NCBI GenBank assembly: GCA_041441465.1
Contig: JASDSY010000026.1
Coordinates: 62,001 to 126,000 of the forward strand
DNA: 64,000 bases
Direction of reading: 5' to 3'
Source: JASDSY01 sp041441465
GTDB lineage: Bacteria > Muiribacteriota > UBA9980
Shown here: piece by piece, positions 8,436-18,177 of the stretch
How positions within the stretch are numbered: position 1 is the stretch's first letter
How the letters are laid out: the number at the start of each line of letters is the position of its first letter
Program-made: the position numbers and the translations under genes
The notes under the pieces: generated by a model
Told to the model about the DNA's origin: nothing
Databases searched by the model: none
What the model saw: the letters and a program-made list of their open reading frames with translations, nothing else

Positions 8436-9863
8436 TTACTCCTTTTTAAGCCGCGCATAAAAAAAACCTTCCGCGCCATTAGAGTCCGGAATTATTTGAA
8501 TACAGCCGGTTTCAACTTTATATTTTAAAATTTTTTCATATTTTTCAAACTCATTATCAAGCGGCATAATTTTAAATTCAGGATGCTGCGCGACAAATTT
8601 TTTTATCAGTTCAGTATTTTCCCTGTGATTAATCGTACATGTGGAATAAATAAGGCTTCCGCCTTTTTTGAGCATTTTAGACACATTCGAAAGGATTCCG
8701 TATTGAATGGCCGGCATTTTCTCGGTATCTTTAGGGGTAAAACGATATTTAAGGTCCACCCTGCTTCTTAACGTGCCAAGCCCCGAACACGGCACATCCA
8801 CAAGCATTTTATCAAATAATTCATCATCCGCTCCGGCCAGGGATTTAATATTTTCGGCGATATTAATTTTATTCAGCACATCGGAATTTCCTTCGACCGC
8901 AAAAATATTATTCAATTTAAGGCGTGCTGCATTATCGGCAATTTTATCGACTTTCGATTTCGACACGTCGACTGCAATTATTTTAGCCTGGCAATCGGAT
9001 TCCTCGGCGATATGGCAGGTCTTGTTTCCGGGTGAAGCGCACGCGTCAAGTATCAAATCGCCGTCCGCCGGCACAAGCAATTTCGCTCCAAGATAGGCAC
9101 TGATCCCCATCGGAGTAATAAATCCTTCTTTAAATTCAGTTTTTTCCGTTATATCGAACATGAATGAATTCTTATTTACAGAATACAAAAACTCGGATTC
9201 ATTAAATACGGGAGTTACGCTGACACCGTATTTATCAGAAAACGTTTCAAGAAATTTTTTTATTTCGGCACGGCTTCGCAAAACGATACGGTTAATCCTG
9301 AAAGTCGCCCCAAGAGGCTGCTGCATGCATGAAAAAACTTCGGCCGCTTCAGCGCAGGAAAGTTCACTGCACATGAATTCGCATAGTTCAGCCGGACATG
9401 AATAAAGCACAGACATTTCCTTAATTCTGTCCTTGATCTTTATCGGCGGCATATCAAAACCAAATTTCATAAAATATCTGTCAAAGGCGTTCATTATCGC
9501 GCTTATAAAAGGACTGTTCTGATATTGCCTGATAAGCATGCGGAATTCGACGAACGCGCTTTCGAAATTTTTTTGAAATACGGCCATAGCCAGAGTCAGC
9601 GACAAAATTTTCTGCGTGATAAAAAGGTTCTTTTTTATTTGAATATCCCTTGATATATAAGATTTAACAAGATAATCAAAGGTAAGTTTATGGTTCATAT
9701 AATAAACAGCGAAATTAATAATTTTACTAACATGCGATTTATCAAGGCTGCCATTTTTTTCAAACGGTTTAAGATAATTCTTGATTTTAGTAAGCCTGAA
9801 ATCAGTATTATTAAGAAAAAAATCAAATATAAAATAAAGGTTAATTTGTTTTTCGTCAGTCAT
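8436..9863 (-). CDS. rsmB: 16S rRNA m5C967 methyltransferase RsmB-like
   Basis: A 475-residue protein in two parts. Residues 1-150 are a NusB-like RNA-binding helical domain. Residues about 155-475 are the SAM-dependent cytosine-C5 methyltransferase. Motifs seen are the SAM loop DACASPGNKT (usually DACAAPGGKT), DVPCSGLGT with the release cysteine, and YSTCTI with the catalytic cysteine. RsmB methylates C967 in 16S rRNA; assignment over RsmF-like paralogues rests on the NusB domain. It sits in a compact run with 17 nt to the upstream acetyltransferase gene, and the downstream TlpA gene begins within a few nucleotides of its stop. Confidence 0.9.
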   Translation of the reverse strand: MTDEKQINLYFIFDFFLNNTDFRLTKIKNYLKPFEKNGSLDKSHVSKIINFAVYYMNHKLTFDYLVKSYISRDIQIKKNLFITQKILSLTLAMAVFQKNFESAFVEFRMLIRQYQNSPFISAIMNAFDRYFMKFGFDMPPIKIKDRIKEMSVLYSCPAELCEFMCSELSCAEAAEVFSCMQQPLGATFRINRIVLRSRAEIKKFLETFSDKYGVSVTPVFNESEFLYSVNKNSFMFDITEKTEFKEGFITPMGISAYLGAKLLVPADGDLILDACASPGNKTCHIAEESDCQAKIIAVDVSKSKVDKIADNAARLKLNNIFAVEGNSDVLNKINIAENIKSLAGADDELFDKMLVDVPCSGLGTLRSRVDLKYRFTPKDTEKMPAIQYGILSNVSKMLKKGGSLIYSTCTINHRENTELIKKFVAQHPEFKIMPLDNEFEKYEKILKYKVETGCIQIIPDSNGAEGFFYARLKKE

Positions 9864-9880
9864 TTATTCGCTCTTTCACT

Positions 9881-10381
9881 TTAACTGCAGGTTTTTATTT
9901 TTTTCAATTCAAGACACATTTTAACATGCTCGAGCCCGGCTTCGTCAAAAACCCCGCCGGTTCTAACAAATCCAAAACGTTCGTACAGGGCCGTAACGTA
10001 GCACTGCGCATGTATTATTATTTTAGAATATTCCAGTTCTTCGGCTTTTTTTATAAGATACTCAAAAATTCTCGCCGCGACAGTTCTTTTTCTGAATTCT
10101 GGCAATACCGAAAGACGCCCTATCTTGCATATTTTTTTTACCGAATCATATTCGACCAAACGGCCGGTGCCGGCACAAGCGCCATCATATAAAGCAAGGA
10201 CATGAACCGACTTTAGCGCCTCTACAGCCTTCTTTTCATCATAATCGTCGATTTCGATCGACTGCGGAACGTTTTGCTCGACGATAAAAACACGCCTTCG
10301 AATATCAAGACAGTTTCGCATATATTCGAAATTTTTACCGGCCGATATCTCAATTATGCTGATTTTATTTTCATCATTCAT
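9881..10381 (-). CDS. ElaA-type GNAT acetyltransferase
   Basis: A 166-residue GNAT-fold protein. The N-terminal pattern RRRVFIVEQNVPQSIEIDDYD matches the ElaA branch (R..VFVVEQ..P..E.D). The acetyl-CoA-binding core IGRLSVLPEFRKRTVAARI is followed by YERFGFVRTGGVFDEAGLEHVKM. ElaA-type proteins are thought to acetylate small molecules or protein amino groups, but the substrate is unknown. It lies 9 nt downstream of tldE and 17 nt upstream of rsmB, so it is almost certainly in the same transcript. Confidence 0.85.
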   Translation of the reverse strand: MNDENKISIIEISAGKNFEYMRNCLDIRRRVFIVEQNVPQSIEIDDYDEKKAVEALKSVHVLALYDGACAGTGRLVEYDSVKKICKIGRLSVLPEFRKRTVAARIFEYLIKKAEELEYSKIIIHAQCYVTALYERFGFVRTGGVFDEAGLEHVKMCLELKKIKTCS

Positions 10382-10390
10382 AATTAATTT

Positions 10391-11758
10391 TTAAGAACAA
10401 TGGCATTTGAACGCCATCGTGTCCCCTTCCGAATACCAATTCAAAAATTTGGTGTTCGAATGATTTAATATATCAAAGAAATTGCCGGAAATAGAAATTT
10501 TACAAAGCCCCTCGATTTTTCCGTCGCTGATTTTCAAAGCATAAGGCGAGCTCAGTGAAAAATTGCCGGAAGTATGATCCTGAGTGTGCATTCCAAGCAC
10601 AGTAAACACTATATAACCATTCGAAAGATCGCTGATGATATTTTCCATTTCCTCATATTCATTTGTTTCGATTTTCAATGAATATTCGCCCGACTGAAAT
10701 GTCCTTGAGTCAAGATACGCGGTCGGCGGCATTTCGGCTTTTTTTGAATACTTCAAATCAAGAACAGGAGTCTGCAATTTCCCATTTTTTATGAAATATA
10801 CCGGCTTACCGTATACGCCTTCATACGAAACCGGAATATTATTAATATCATATTCGTCAGAGTCGTAGCAAAATTTAAAAGATATATCGTCACGGAAAAC
10901 TTTTTCCTGCGAACGAAATTCATCAATAGAAAACTTCGACTGCCTTTCGACAACAGACGAACCGTAGATGTTGGGCATAACATATTTTTTGATAAACGAA
11001 TCAGCGACGTCAGGCGTCAATATTATGTTATCCAATCCAGCGGCCTGATTTTTATTTACCGTCTCAATTTCAGCTTTTTTCGAAAAATGCGGATAAAATT
11101 GTTTCGCTTTATTAATTAACTTATTAAGATCTGCGGTATTAAAAATCCTTCTCTTAAAATAGCTGTCGCTGTAGGTATTATCGAGGTTAAAATATACGGC
11201 GCACATTGTGAACGTAAAGTCATAATTTGGATTTTCCGCCTCGGCGCCGACATAAATCAAGCGTCTTGTAACGCTTGCGCCGCCGCCCGCGCTTAAAAGT
11301 TTTGAATACGGCTTAAGCTCGGAATTAATTAAATTAATAGCTTCGAATAGAGGCGCGGCATCGCCGGCAACGATTTTTTCAATTTTCTCATCGCGCATTT
11401 TATAAGTTAAAACGTCGTCATTATCAAATTCTTCTTCGCGCCAGACAGAAGGTGCAAATTCGTCTTTATACGAATTTTTCTTCCAGTTGGCAATTTCACT
11501 CTCAAAATTATTAATCGTTTCGTAATTTAAATTAACGTTTGAAATTCTTTTATCTTTCCATATTACGTATAATGATGCGGAAAGGTCCTTTGAAATCGAC
11601 GGCATGTTATACGGACCGAGAAGTTCGTTTTCCTTCTGGCCGAGCGAAAGGCTTTCAGTATAATCAGCTACCAGCCTGAAATCTTCCGCCGTAAAATCGG
11701 CTGCAGTCTTTAACTTTTTTATAAATTCATTTATGAATTCCAAAACTTTGTTCTTCAT
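10391..11758 (-). CDS. pmbA: TldE/PmbA-like subunit of the TldD/TldE protease
   Basis: A 455-residue member of the TldD/PmbA family. It lacks the HExxxH zinc motif found in the neighbouring TldD, as expected for the non-catalytic TldE partner. The C-terminal region has the family pattern GMHTQDHTSGNFSLSSPYAL and KISISGN. TldD and TldE form a heterodimeric, mainly cytoplasmic metalloprotease that degrades or trims unfolded peptides, including leader peptides of some modified peptides. The start has a good site (AAGGTGAGGT). It is separated from tldD by 167 nt. No modified-peptide biosynthesis genes are seen nearby, so a general peptide-processing role is more likely. Confidence 0.85.
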   Translation of the reverse strand: MKNKVLEFINEFIKKLKTAADFTAEDFRLVADYTESLSLGQKENELLGPYNMPSISKDLSASLYVIWKDKRISNVNLNYETINNFESEIANWKKNSYKDEFAPSVWREEEFDNDDVLTYKMRDEKIEKIVAGDAAPLFEAINLINSELKPYSKLLSAGGGASVTRRLIYVGAEAENPNYDFTFTMCAVYFNLDNTYSDSYFKRRIFNTADLNKLINKAKQFYPHFSKKAEIETVNKNQAAGLDNIILTPDVADSFIKKYVMPNIYGSSVVERQSKFSIDEFRSQEKVFRDDISFKFCYDSDEYDINNIPVSYEGVYGKPVYFIKNGKLQTPVLDLKYSKKAEMPPTAYLDSRTFQSGEYSLKIETNEYEEMENIISDLSNGYIVFTVLGMHTQDHTSGNFSLSSPYALKISDGKIEGLCKISISGNFFDILNHSNTKFLNWYSEGDTMAFKCHCS

Positions 11759-11925
11759 TACCTCACCTTTTTATTTCACATTAATTTTGAGTCAATTTAA
11801 TCAATAAAACCATTGGAAAAATTATTTACCCGGTATGCTACACGTGAGTTTACCGCTTTATTTAACAGCTATCATCATTCACAAATTATCAATTCGAGTT
11901 CATTAAATTATTCGAAATATAAAGC

Positions 11926-13464
11926 TTATCCGATCGTAATATCATCGTTTTTATCTACAATCACGAAATAATTAGAACCGCCGGAAGAAGGCACCCCCTG
12001 GCCGTTTTTACCGCAAGTACCAAGCGCATCATATTTTATAGGACCTATCGCACCTGAAATCGATTTTAAAGTGGAAAGGGTTTTCCCGGCAAATATCGCA
12101 GGCTGATAAAGCTCAGGGTTGCAGTCATGATTCATTTTATAAATCATTGAACAGTTAAAAACAAAATCTCCGTTTACGGTGCTAACCTGGCCGCCTTTAT
12201 AACCTAGGAGCAAAAGAATTTCGGTTTCAGGATCTTCAGGCATTAATTTATTTTCAACAATTAATTTATTCACATCCGCGGGAGTGATCTCGTGAAATTT
12301 TTTGTCGGTTTTTATAGGATTTTTGTAACTGAGCCTTATATTTGTCATACGCGGAATCGACGGGCACTCAAAACTTTCAATCCTTTCGCAATTCTGATTT
12401 TCAGTTCCGGCATCGGTATTTGAAAATATATCAGCGAGACTTTTATTTATAACTCCGTCTTTTACAATTTCGACGGTCTTTCTGAGGTTGCCGTTCGCCC
12501 CTACCGGCTGCCACGCATAATCATTAAAAATAGGGCCGTCTTCAATAGATACCATATCGCTGGCAATTTTCCTGCCTTTTATGAATTTATCATTTTCCCA
12601 TAAAATCGAACCTTTATGAAGATCCGATTCAGCGGCATGCCCGAAAGCTTCATGCGCAAGGCCTTTAGCAAGAGCATAATCTATGACGATTTTATATTTT
12701 CCCGGCTTTACTTTAGGAGCGGAAAGCACTTTCAAAGCTTCATCGGCATAGAAAACCGACTGGCCAAGCAAATCATTATAAAGTTCGTCATCAAATAAAA
12801 CGCTTAAATCTGATGAACCCAAGCGCGGATGAACGGTAGTCGCGCCCGCCTGATCTTTGGCAGTGATAGAATTCGAAAAAGCGCAGCGCGGCATATCGAA
12901 TGCGGAAAAAGTGCCGTCGCCTCTGATAATAATAAATTCATCCTGCACAACGCTGAAATTAGTCGCTACCGAAAGTTTTTTATCGTTAATCTTTTTTATT
13001 TTTAAATTTGTTTCCTTTAATTTGCTGATAATTTGATCTAAACTATAATTTTTTAACGGATGCTTATATTCGCCGATTTTAATATTAACTTCCGGTTTCA
13101 GCTGAAAAACATCAACATTTGTTTTTATTTTTTGAGCCGAAGACGAATTAATAAGTTTTTTGATAGTTTCCATAATATCTTCAAAATCAACCGCAGGATA
13201 AGTATTTGAGCTGATAAATGCAGATGCGCCGGCTTTATCGATACAGTGAACGCCGATTCCGCTTTTGGCATTGGTTGTAATCCCGTTAATTTCGCCGTTA
13301 ATTATGCTGATTCCGATAGAACGTTTTTTTTCGATTCTTGAAATGATACACATACCTTCATTTTTAAATGTGTCTCCGGAAATTTTCATTATTTTTTTTA
13401 TAATTTCAGAATCACTTAACCCGTCAATATATTTCTTTGCTTCGCCGCTTAATTTAAAAGGCAT
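11926..13464 (-). CDS. tldD: TldD metalloprotease subunit
   Basis: A 512-residue protein carrying the TldD zinc site HEAFGHAAESD near residue 270 (HExxxHxxxxD pattern) and the C-terminal glycine-rich GTCGKNGQGVPSSGGSN, where the family usually has a cysteine-containing metal ligand loop. With TldE it degrades unfolded peptides. The start ATG follows AAGGAGG by about 10 nt. A consensus promoter lies just upstream, which makes this the first gene of the minus-strand run tldD-tldE-elaA-rsmB-tlpA-yjbQ-DUF2229. Confidence 0.92.
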   Translation of the reverse strand: MPFKLSGEAKKYIDGLSDSEIIKKIMKISGDTFKNEGMCIISRIEKKRSIGISIINGEINGITTNAKSGIGVHCIDKAGASAFISSNTYPAVDFEDIMETIKKLINSSSAQKIKTNVDVFQLKPEVNIKIGEYKHPLKNYSLDQIISKLKETNLKIKKINDKKLSVATNFSVVQDEFIIIRGDGTFSAFDMPRCAFSNSITAKDQAGATTVHPRLGSSDLSVLFDDELYNDLLGQSVFYADEALKVLSAPKVKPGKYKIVIDYALAKGLAHEAFGHAAESDLHKGSILWENDKFIKGRKIASDMVSIEDGPIFNDYAWQPVGANGNLRKTVEIVKDGVINKSLADIFSNTDAGTENQNCERIESFECPSIPRMTNIRLSYKNPIKTDKKFHEITPADVNKLIVENKLMPEDPETEILLLLGYKGGQVSTVNGDFVFNCSMIYKMNHDCNPELYQPAIFAGKTLSTLKSISGAIGPIKYDALGTCGKNGQGVPSSGGSNYFVIVDKNDDITIG

Positions 13465-13503
13465 CGCTAAAGCCTCCTTAATAATATATAAAAATACATG
13501 TGA

Positions 13504-13532
13504 ATTTTATCAAATATAAACTATATTGTCAA
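13504..13532 (-). promoter_or_regulatory. Sigma-70-type promoter for tldD
   Basis: On the minus strand TTGACA (13532-13527), a 17-nt spacer and TAAAAT (13509-13504) lie about 40 nt upstream of the tldD start codon. Confidence 0.65.
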
Positions 13533-13576
13533 CATTTCCGCTATTTAATTAAGTTTAAATTTTACGGTACAAGTTA

Positions 13577-13605
13577 TTTACAAAAAAAAAAAAATTTGAT
13601 ATACT
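13577..13605 (+). promoter_or_regulatory. Sigma-70-type promoter for galU
   Basis: TTTACA (13577-13582), a 17-nt spacer containing a 13-nt A-run, and TATACT (13600-13605). It is divergent from the tldD promoter about 45 nt away. The A-tract in the spacer could affect strength. Confidence 0.6.
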
Positions 13606-13661
13606 CAGCTGAAACATTTACTTAGCGATTATTAAAAAATTAAGATAAAAGAGGGATTGTC

Positions 13662-14528
13662 ATGATAAAAAAAGCCGTAATACCAGCAGCAGGCCTGGGT
13701 ACAAGGTTTTTGCCTGCAACTAAAGCGCAGCCGAAAGAAATGCTTCCGATCGTAGATAAACCAACCATACAGTATGTAATTGAAGAAGCCGTCAAATCCG
13801 GAATCGAAGATATCCTCATCGTTACAGGGCGCGGCAAAAGAGCGATTGAAGATCATTTTGATAAATCCTTCGAACTCGAATATTTTCTTTCGCATAAAAA
13901 AATGGAAAAAGAGCTCGAGGAGCTACAGGATATTTCAAATCTGGCGAATCTTCATTATGTCAGGCAGAAAGATCCGAAAGGACTTGGCCATGCCATTTTA
14001 TGCGCCAAACCATTTGTCGGAAACGAACCATTTGCCGTAATGCTGGGTGACGATATAATCATTAACAATGAACAACCTTGTTTAAAACAACTAATTAACG
14101 TTCACAATAAATATAGGTCGTCGGTCATAGCGGTCGAGAAAGTGCCGCTGGAAAATATAAGTTCGTACGGCTGTATAAAACCTAAATTAATCGAGGAAGC
14201 CATATATTTAATCGAAGAATTGGTAGAAAAGCCTGAAAGGGAAAAAGCGCCGTCTGATCTCGCAATTATCGGGCGTTATGTAATAACTCCTGAAATATTT
14301 GAAATATTGGAAAATACAGAACCCGGCAAAGGCGGCGAAATTCAGCTGACTGACGCGCTTTCAAAATTAAACCGCCGTCAGGCAATATACGGCCATCAAT
14401 TTTCAGGACGCCGTTACGATGTAGGCGACAGATTGGGATATCTTAAAGCTATAGTTGAAATGGCCTTAGAGCGTGAAGATTTGAAAGAAAATTTCAAAGA
14501 ATACCTTAAAACCATTATAAGCCAGTAA
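13662..14528 (+). CDS. galU: UTP--glucose-1-phosphate uridylyltransferase
   Basis: A 288-residue protein starting IKKAVIPAAGLGTRFLPATK, the nucleotidyltransferase signature with the catalytic Arg and Lys. QPKEMLPIVDKPTIQYVIEE and LGDDI follow, where the aspartate binds the metal. The length and the RRYDVGDRLGYLKA C-terminus are typical of GalU. It makes UDP-glucose from UTP and glucose-1-phosphate in the cytoplasm, supplying surface polysaccharides and glycosylation. It has its own promoter and terminator, so it is monocistronic. The start follows GAGGGA by about 7 nt. Confidence 0.95.
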   Translation: MIKKAVIPAAGLGTRFLPATKAQPKEMLPIVDKPTIQYVIEEAVKSGIEDILIVTGRGKRAIEDHFDKSFELEYFLSHKKMEKELEELQDISNLANLHYVRQKDPKGLGHAILCAKPFVGNEPFAVMLGDDIIINNEQPCLKQLINVHNKYRSSVIAVEKVPLENISSYGCIKPKLIEEAIYLIEELVEKPEREKAPSDLAIIGRYVITPEIFEILENTEPGKGGEIQLTDALSKLNRRQAIYGHQFSGRRYDVGDRLGYLKAIVEMALEREDLKENFKEYLKTIISQ

Positions 14529-14570
14529 AATTACCAATTTTATTATTTACGTAATCATCGACCTAAAAAT

Positions 14571-14605
14571 AAAAAATCGCCTGCTTTAACAACAGGCGAT
14601 TTTTT
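14571..14605. terminator. Bidirectional terminator between galU and the endonuclease gene
   Basis: AAAAAATCGCCTG (14571-14583) pairs with CAGGCGATTTTTT (14593-14605), loop 9 nt. Symmetrical A and T flanks serve the convergent genes on both sides. Confidence 0.85.
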
Positions 14606-14633
14606 TATATCATATTATATCTGATTTTTTAAA

Positions 14634-15734
14634 TTAGAAATTAGCGATTTTGTTTGCCAATTCAGGAGCATCAACAAATGGATTGCGGTTATTCTGATAT
14701 TGGAAAACCTTTTCATTACGTTCGCGTTCAGCGTCAGTAACAGGATATTTATTGTGCCATTCTTTCAACACTTTTTCCTGGCTATCAGGAATCTGCATTG
14801 AATACCTTGTCGAGAAATAAAAGTACGCTCTTGCGACTTTACCGCGATGGTCTTCGCGCGGCATAAAAACTTTACCGTCAAAGCATGAACCGCCCTGTTT
14901 CCATTTTGCTGAAGATTCATTTACATTTCCAAAAGGATAACTTGATCTTGTCGAGTTAGCGAATGAATCTGTAGGATATAAATGGTTTAAATCGCTTTTA
15001 GCCGGCTCGCTGCCTGCGCCTAATGATTTAGGCCATGTATGTTCCGTGTTCATAGCCTGCGGAGCGTTAGCGCTCGGAATACCGTCACAGGTAATTTCAC
15101 GTGTGGTATAAACGCATTTTACTTTACCGCCGAAGTTATCGATTTTAGTAAAAAGCAGCTGACGAGCGCCATTGTAACCGTAGCTTTTATGGTTTGAAAT
15201 CAGTTCGTTGAGTTTTGATTTTAAAGCCTCATTCGAAAGCGACTGACATGATGAAAAGTCGCCTGCGCCGGCAAAAACTCTGTCAACTTCAGGTTTCATA
15301 GCTTCTACCTGAGCTCTGTTTTCAGCTTCTTTTGTAACTGCGAAAAGGCCTTCAATTTCTTTATACATTGAAGCTAATTCTGCTTTTTTGTCTGTATCAA
15401 ACGCTAATTTTACATTTGATGATTCTTTGTTAGCTTTTATAAAATTTGTTAAATCAGCCATTTTTTTCTTTAAAGCAAGCGCTTTAACCGAATTAAGATT
15501 GTTATTCTTTAAAGCTTCGTCAATTTTCGCATTTATATCATCGATAAGTTTAACCTGCGAATTATAACCAAACGCGTCATCGACTACGATTTTTTCATTA
15601 ACAACAGGATCATCTTTACCATCTTCTACAAACTGATTCACGCTATCACCAGCTAACAAGCTGCTGGTTGTGAGTGAAAATACAAACATAACGGCAAAAG
15701 CCGCGATCAAGAATCTCTGTAATGACTTTGACAT
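14634..15734 (-). CDS. Secreted endonuclease I family nuclease
   Basis: A 366-residue protein with a signal peptide (SLQRFLIAAFAVMFVFSLTT then SSLLAGDS). Residues about 35-150 are an acidic and lysine-rich helical spacer. The C-terminal endonuclease I domain has the metal/catalytic block NTEHTWPKS, SDLNHLYPTDS and RSSYPFGNV. Such enzymes cut DNA, sometimes RNA, outside the cell for nutrient scavenging or competition. Cysteines in the domain could form a disulfide, which fits the DsbD encoded nearby. I chose the ATG at 15734 because GAGGGGG lies 9 nt upstream; an ATG at 15758 lacks a site. Alone on its strand, ending in the shared terminator. Confidence 0.9.
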   Translation of the reverse strand: MSKSLQRFLIAAFAVMFVFSLTTSSLLAGDSVNQFVEDGKDDPVVNEKIVVDDAFGYNSQVKLIDDINAKIDEALKNNNLNSVKALALKKKMADLTNFIKANKESSNVKLAFDTDKKAELASMYKEIEGLFAVTKEAENRAQVEAMKPEVDRVFAGAGDFSSCQSLSNEALKSKLNELISNHKSYGYNGARQLLFTKIDNFGGKVKCVYTTREITCDGIPSANAPQAMNTEHTWPKSLGAGSEPAKSDLNHLYPTDSFANSTRSSYPFGNVNESSAKWKQGGSCFDGKVFMPREDHRGKVARAYFYFSTRYSMQIPDSQEKVLKEWHNKYPVTDAERERNEKVFQYQNNRNPFVDAPELANKIANF

Positions 15735-16313
15735 ACTACTATACCCCCTCATTAGCACATTTCTAAATAATTATATTAACCTTACTATAATTACATCATT
15801 AATTTTTTATCTTCCCGTGATTTAAATTTTTCCAAAAAAGTTAACTGAACATTCAAAAATTTAGTATAAACTTAAGCTTGTTCAAACATTAAACTAATAA
15901 GACATGTTGAGATTTCTAAACTAAGACTTATCAACATTTAAAAGTGAGTTAAATTGAAAAGCAGGTTAACAAGAAAATAAATGATTATAAAAATATGAAG
16001 TTAATTTGAAATTTAGAATGAGCTTATTTATTTTATTTGTGCTCTTATTTTTATTGTAAAATTATTTTACTACATATTTTTGATCATGTCAAGGCAAAAT
16101 CGATAAAAATATACCAATTTATTTTTCAAAATTCGCAAATTACATAGTCAAATTTTTTTTATGACGTATAATTAATTATTGACAATACTTTGATTATTTT
16201 AATATAATATCATCAAAAAAATCAAAAGAATAAATCATAGCAATAATATTAAAATTTAGTTTTTAAATTTACAATATTAAAAATACAGTTCTTTAATAAA
16301 AATTTTAACACGA
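15735..16313. other. AT-rich intergenic region, mostly featureless
   Basis: This 579-nt stretch lies between divergent endonuclease and permease genes and is very AT-rich. Besides the permease promoter at 16179-16208 I see no open frame, RNA gene or long inverted repeat. Confidence 0.5.
16179..16208 (+). promoter_or_regulatory. Consensus promoter for the permease-ankyrin operon
   Basis: TTGACA (16179-16184), an 18-nt spacer and TATAAT (16203-16208), both hexamers perfect. The predicted leader is about 100 nt. Confidence 0.65.
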
Positions 16314-18140
16314 TTGGAGATGGTTAAAATAATTTCAAAAATTTTTAGAATCAAATCGGTTGACGGTATAATTTCCGACTCTCAAAAAAACGATAACAAA
16401 CTGAGACGTTCAATAACATGGGTTGATTTGATATTTATGGGAATAGGCGCAGTTGTCGGCGCCGGAATATTCGCGACAATAGGCACTGCTGCGGCAGGAG
16501 ACGCCACAAGGCCCGGCGCCGGGCCTGCATTAATGCTGTCTTTTGTATTAACAGCCGTAGCCTGCGGTTTTTCGGCTTTATGTTACGCCGAGTTCGCTTC
16601 GCTTGTTCCTATAGCCGGAAGCGCATATACATACGCTTATGCTACGCTGGGCGAAATATTCGCCTGGATAATCGGCTGGGACCTCATAATTGAATACGCG
16701 ATCGGCAACGTCGCTGTCGCAATAAGCTGGAGCGGATATTTTTGCGAACTTTTAAGCGGTTTTGGAATTTACCTGCCTGAGTGGCTTACAATGGATTTCA
16801 GAACTGCAATGGTAAAAGATTCCATTCGTAACAATTTTTTCAATTTATGGACCCTGCCCTGTTCTATCGATTGGCCGATTTCTGGAAATATATTCTCGTT
16901 ATTCAATTCAATTTCAGCCTGGTTCCATACTATCGATATCAGCCACCTCTCCAATTATGCGCACACCAAATTACCTATAATCAATGAACTCACCAGTATA
17001 TTTAATATTGCCGCGTCAAAAATCACTGGCTGCGGATTTATTTATCCTGAACTTTTCAGAACTGATGGAATATTCGATCTTGCGCCAAGAATTTTTGGAA
17101 TCCCGATTATTTTTAACCTTCCGGCTGTCGGAATAATAACGCTTTTAACCATAATAATAACAATCGGAATCAAGGAAAGTTCACGTGTAAACGAGTTTAT
17201 GGTTATAATAAAACTTCTGGTTCTCGGACTTTTTTGCGCTGTCGGCATTTTTTACGTCCAGCCGGCAAATTTTGTCCCGTTTGCGCCGAACGGCTTTTCA
17301 GGAATTGCGGCAGGCGCGGCAATAGTATTTTTCGCATTTATAGGCTTTGACGCAGTTTCAACGTTAGCCGAAGAAACACGTGATCCCGGGCGCGATTTAC
17401 CGATAGGGATCATAGGCACTTTGATAGTTTGCACTTTAATATATGTAATAGTTACATTTGTTTTTTCAGGTATAATTCCATATTCGAAATTAACCGGCCT
17501 GCTCGCTTCCGAAAAAGCCGAACCGCTTACAGTCGCGCTTCACGAAATAGGTGCGCGTCCGATGGCAGGCGAATTCGTAAAAAACCTTGTACATTATACT
17601 GCCGGCATAGTCGCGCTCGGCTCGGTCGTAGCGCAAACAGCGGTTTTGCTTGTGTTTCAAATAGGCCAGCCTCGTATCCTTTTTTCGATGTCACGCGACG
17701 GGCTTTTGCCAAAAATGTTTATGGCCGTTCATAAAAAATTTCAAACACCGCACGTTGCGACTATTATCACCGGGATATTCGTCGGCGGTTTTTCAGCTTT
17801 TATGAGCCTCGATGAAATGGTCGATCTTTGCAATATCGGCACGCTATTCGCCTTCATGATCGTATGCGCCGGCATAATAGTACTGCAAATAACCGATCCT
17901 AAGCGCCACAGGCCGTTCAAAGTTCCAGGCGGTTTCATAATCCCATTACTCGGAATAGCGTCCTGCCTGTTTTTATCGTCAGGGCTGCCGGGCATCACAT
18001 GGCTTAGATTTGCTCTATGGCTTATTGTCGGCCTGGTAGTTTACTTTTTATACGGCATGAAAAACAGCCGCTTGGCGAAAATCGCGGCCGGCGAAAAAAT
18101 AGACGACCATCCTGTTATCGAAGATATAGATAAATTTTAA
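16314..18140 (+). CDS. APC-family amino-acid permease (CAT/YfnA-like)
   Basis: A 608-residue integral membrane protein. The first helix carries the APC signature MGIGAVVGAGIFATIGTAA, and FAFIGFDAVSTLAEETRDPGRDLP is the conserved cytoplasmic-loop motif of the cationic amino-acid transporter/YfnA group. About twelve to thirteen membrane segments can be counted. The protein is longer than the usual 450-480 residues because of an extra segment of about 100 residues after helix 4 (around residues 155-250). It probably imports an amino acid by cation symport; the substrate is not visible. The start is unclear: TTG 16314 lacks a ribosome site and ATG 16320 sits directly after GGAG. The ankyrin gene follows after 37 nt. 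Confidence 0.88.
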   Translation: MEMVKIISKIFRIKSVDGIISDSQKNDNKLRRSITWVDLIFMGIGAVVGAGIFATIGTAAAGDATRPGAGPALMLSFVLTAVACGFSALCYAEFASLVPIAGSAYTYAYATLGEIFAWIIGWDLIIEYAIGNVAVAISWSGYFCELLSGFGIYLPEWLTMDFRTAMVKDSIRNNFFNLWTLPCSIDWPISGNIFSLFNSISAWFHTIDISHLSNYAHTKLPIINELTSIFNIAASKITGCGFIYPELFRTDGIFDLAPRIFGIPIIFNLPAVGIITLLTIIITIGIKESSRVNEFMVIIKLLVLGLFCAVGIFYVQPANFVPFAPNGFSGIAAGAAIVFFAFIGFDAVSTLAEETRDPGRDLPIGIIGTLIVCTLIYVIVTFVFSGIIPYSKLTGLLASEKAEPLTVALHEIGARPMAGEFVKNLVHYTAGIVALGSVVAQTAVLLVFQIGQPRILFSMSRDGLLPKMFMAVHKKFQTPHVATIITGIFVGGFSAFMSLDEMVDLCNIGTLFAFMIVCAGIIVLQITDPKRHRPFKVPGGFIIPLLGIASCLFLSSGLPGITWLRFALWLIVGLVVYFLYGMKNSRLAKIAAGEKIDDHPVIEDIDKF

Positions 18141-18177
18141 AACTATAAAAATCAATACCACAAGGAGAAAATTATTA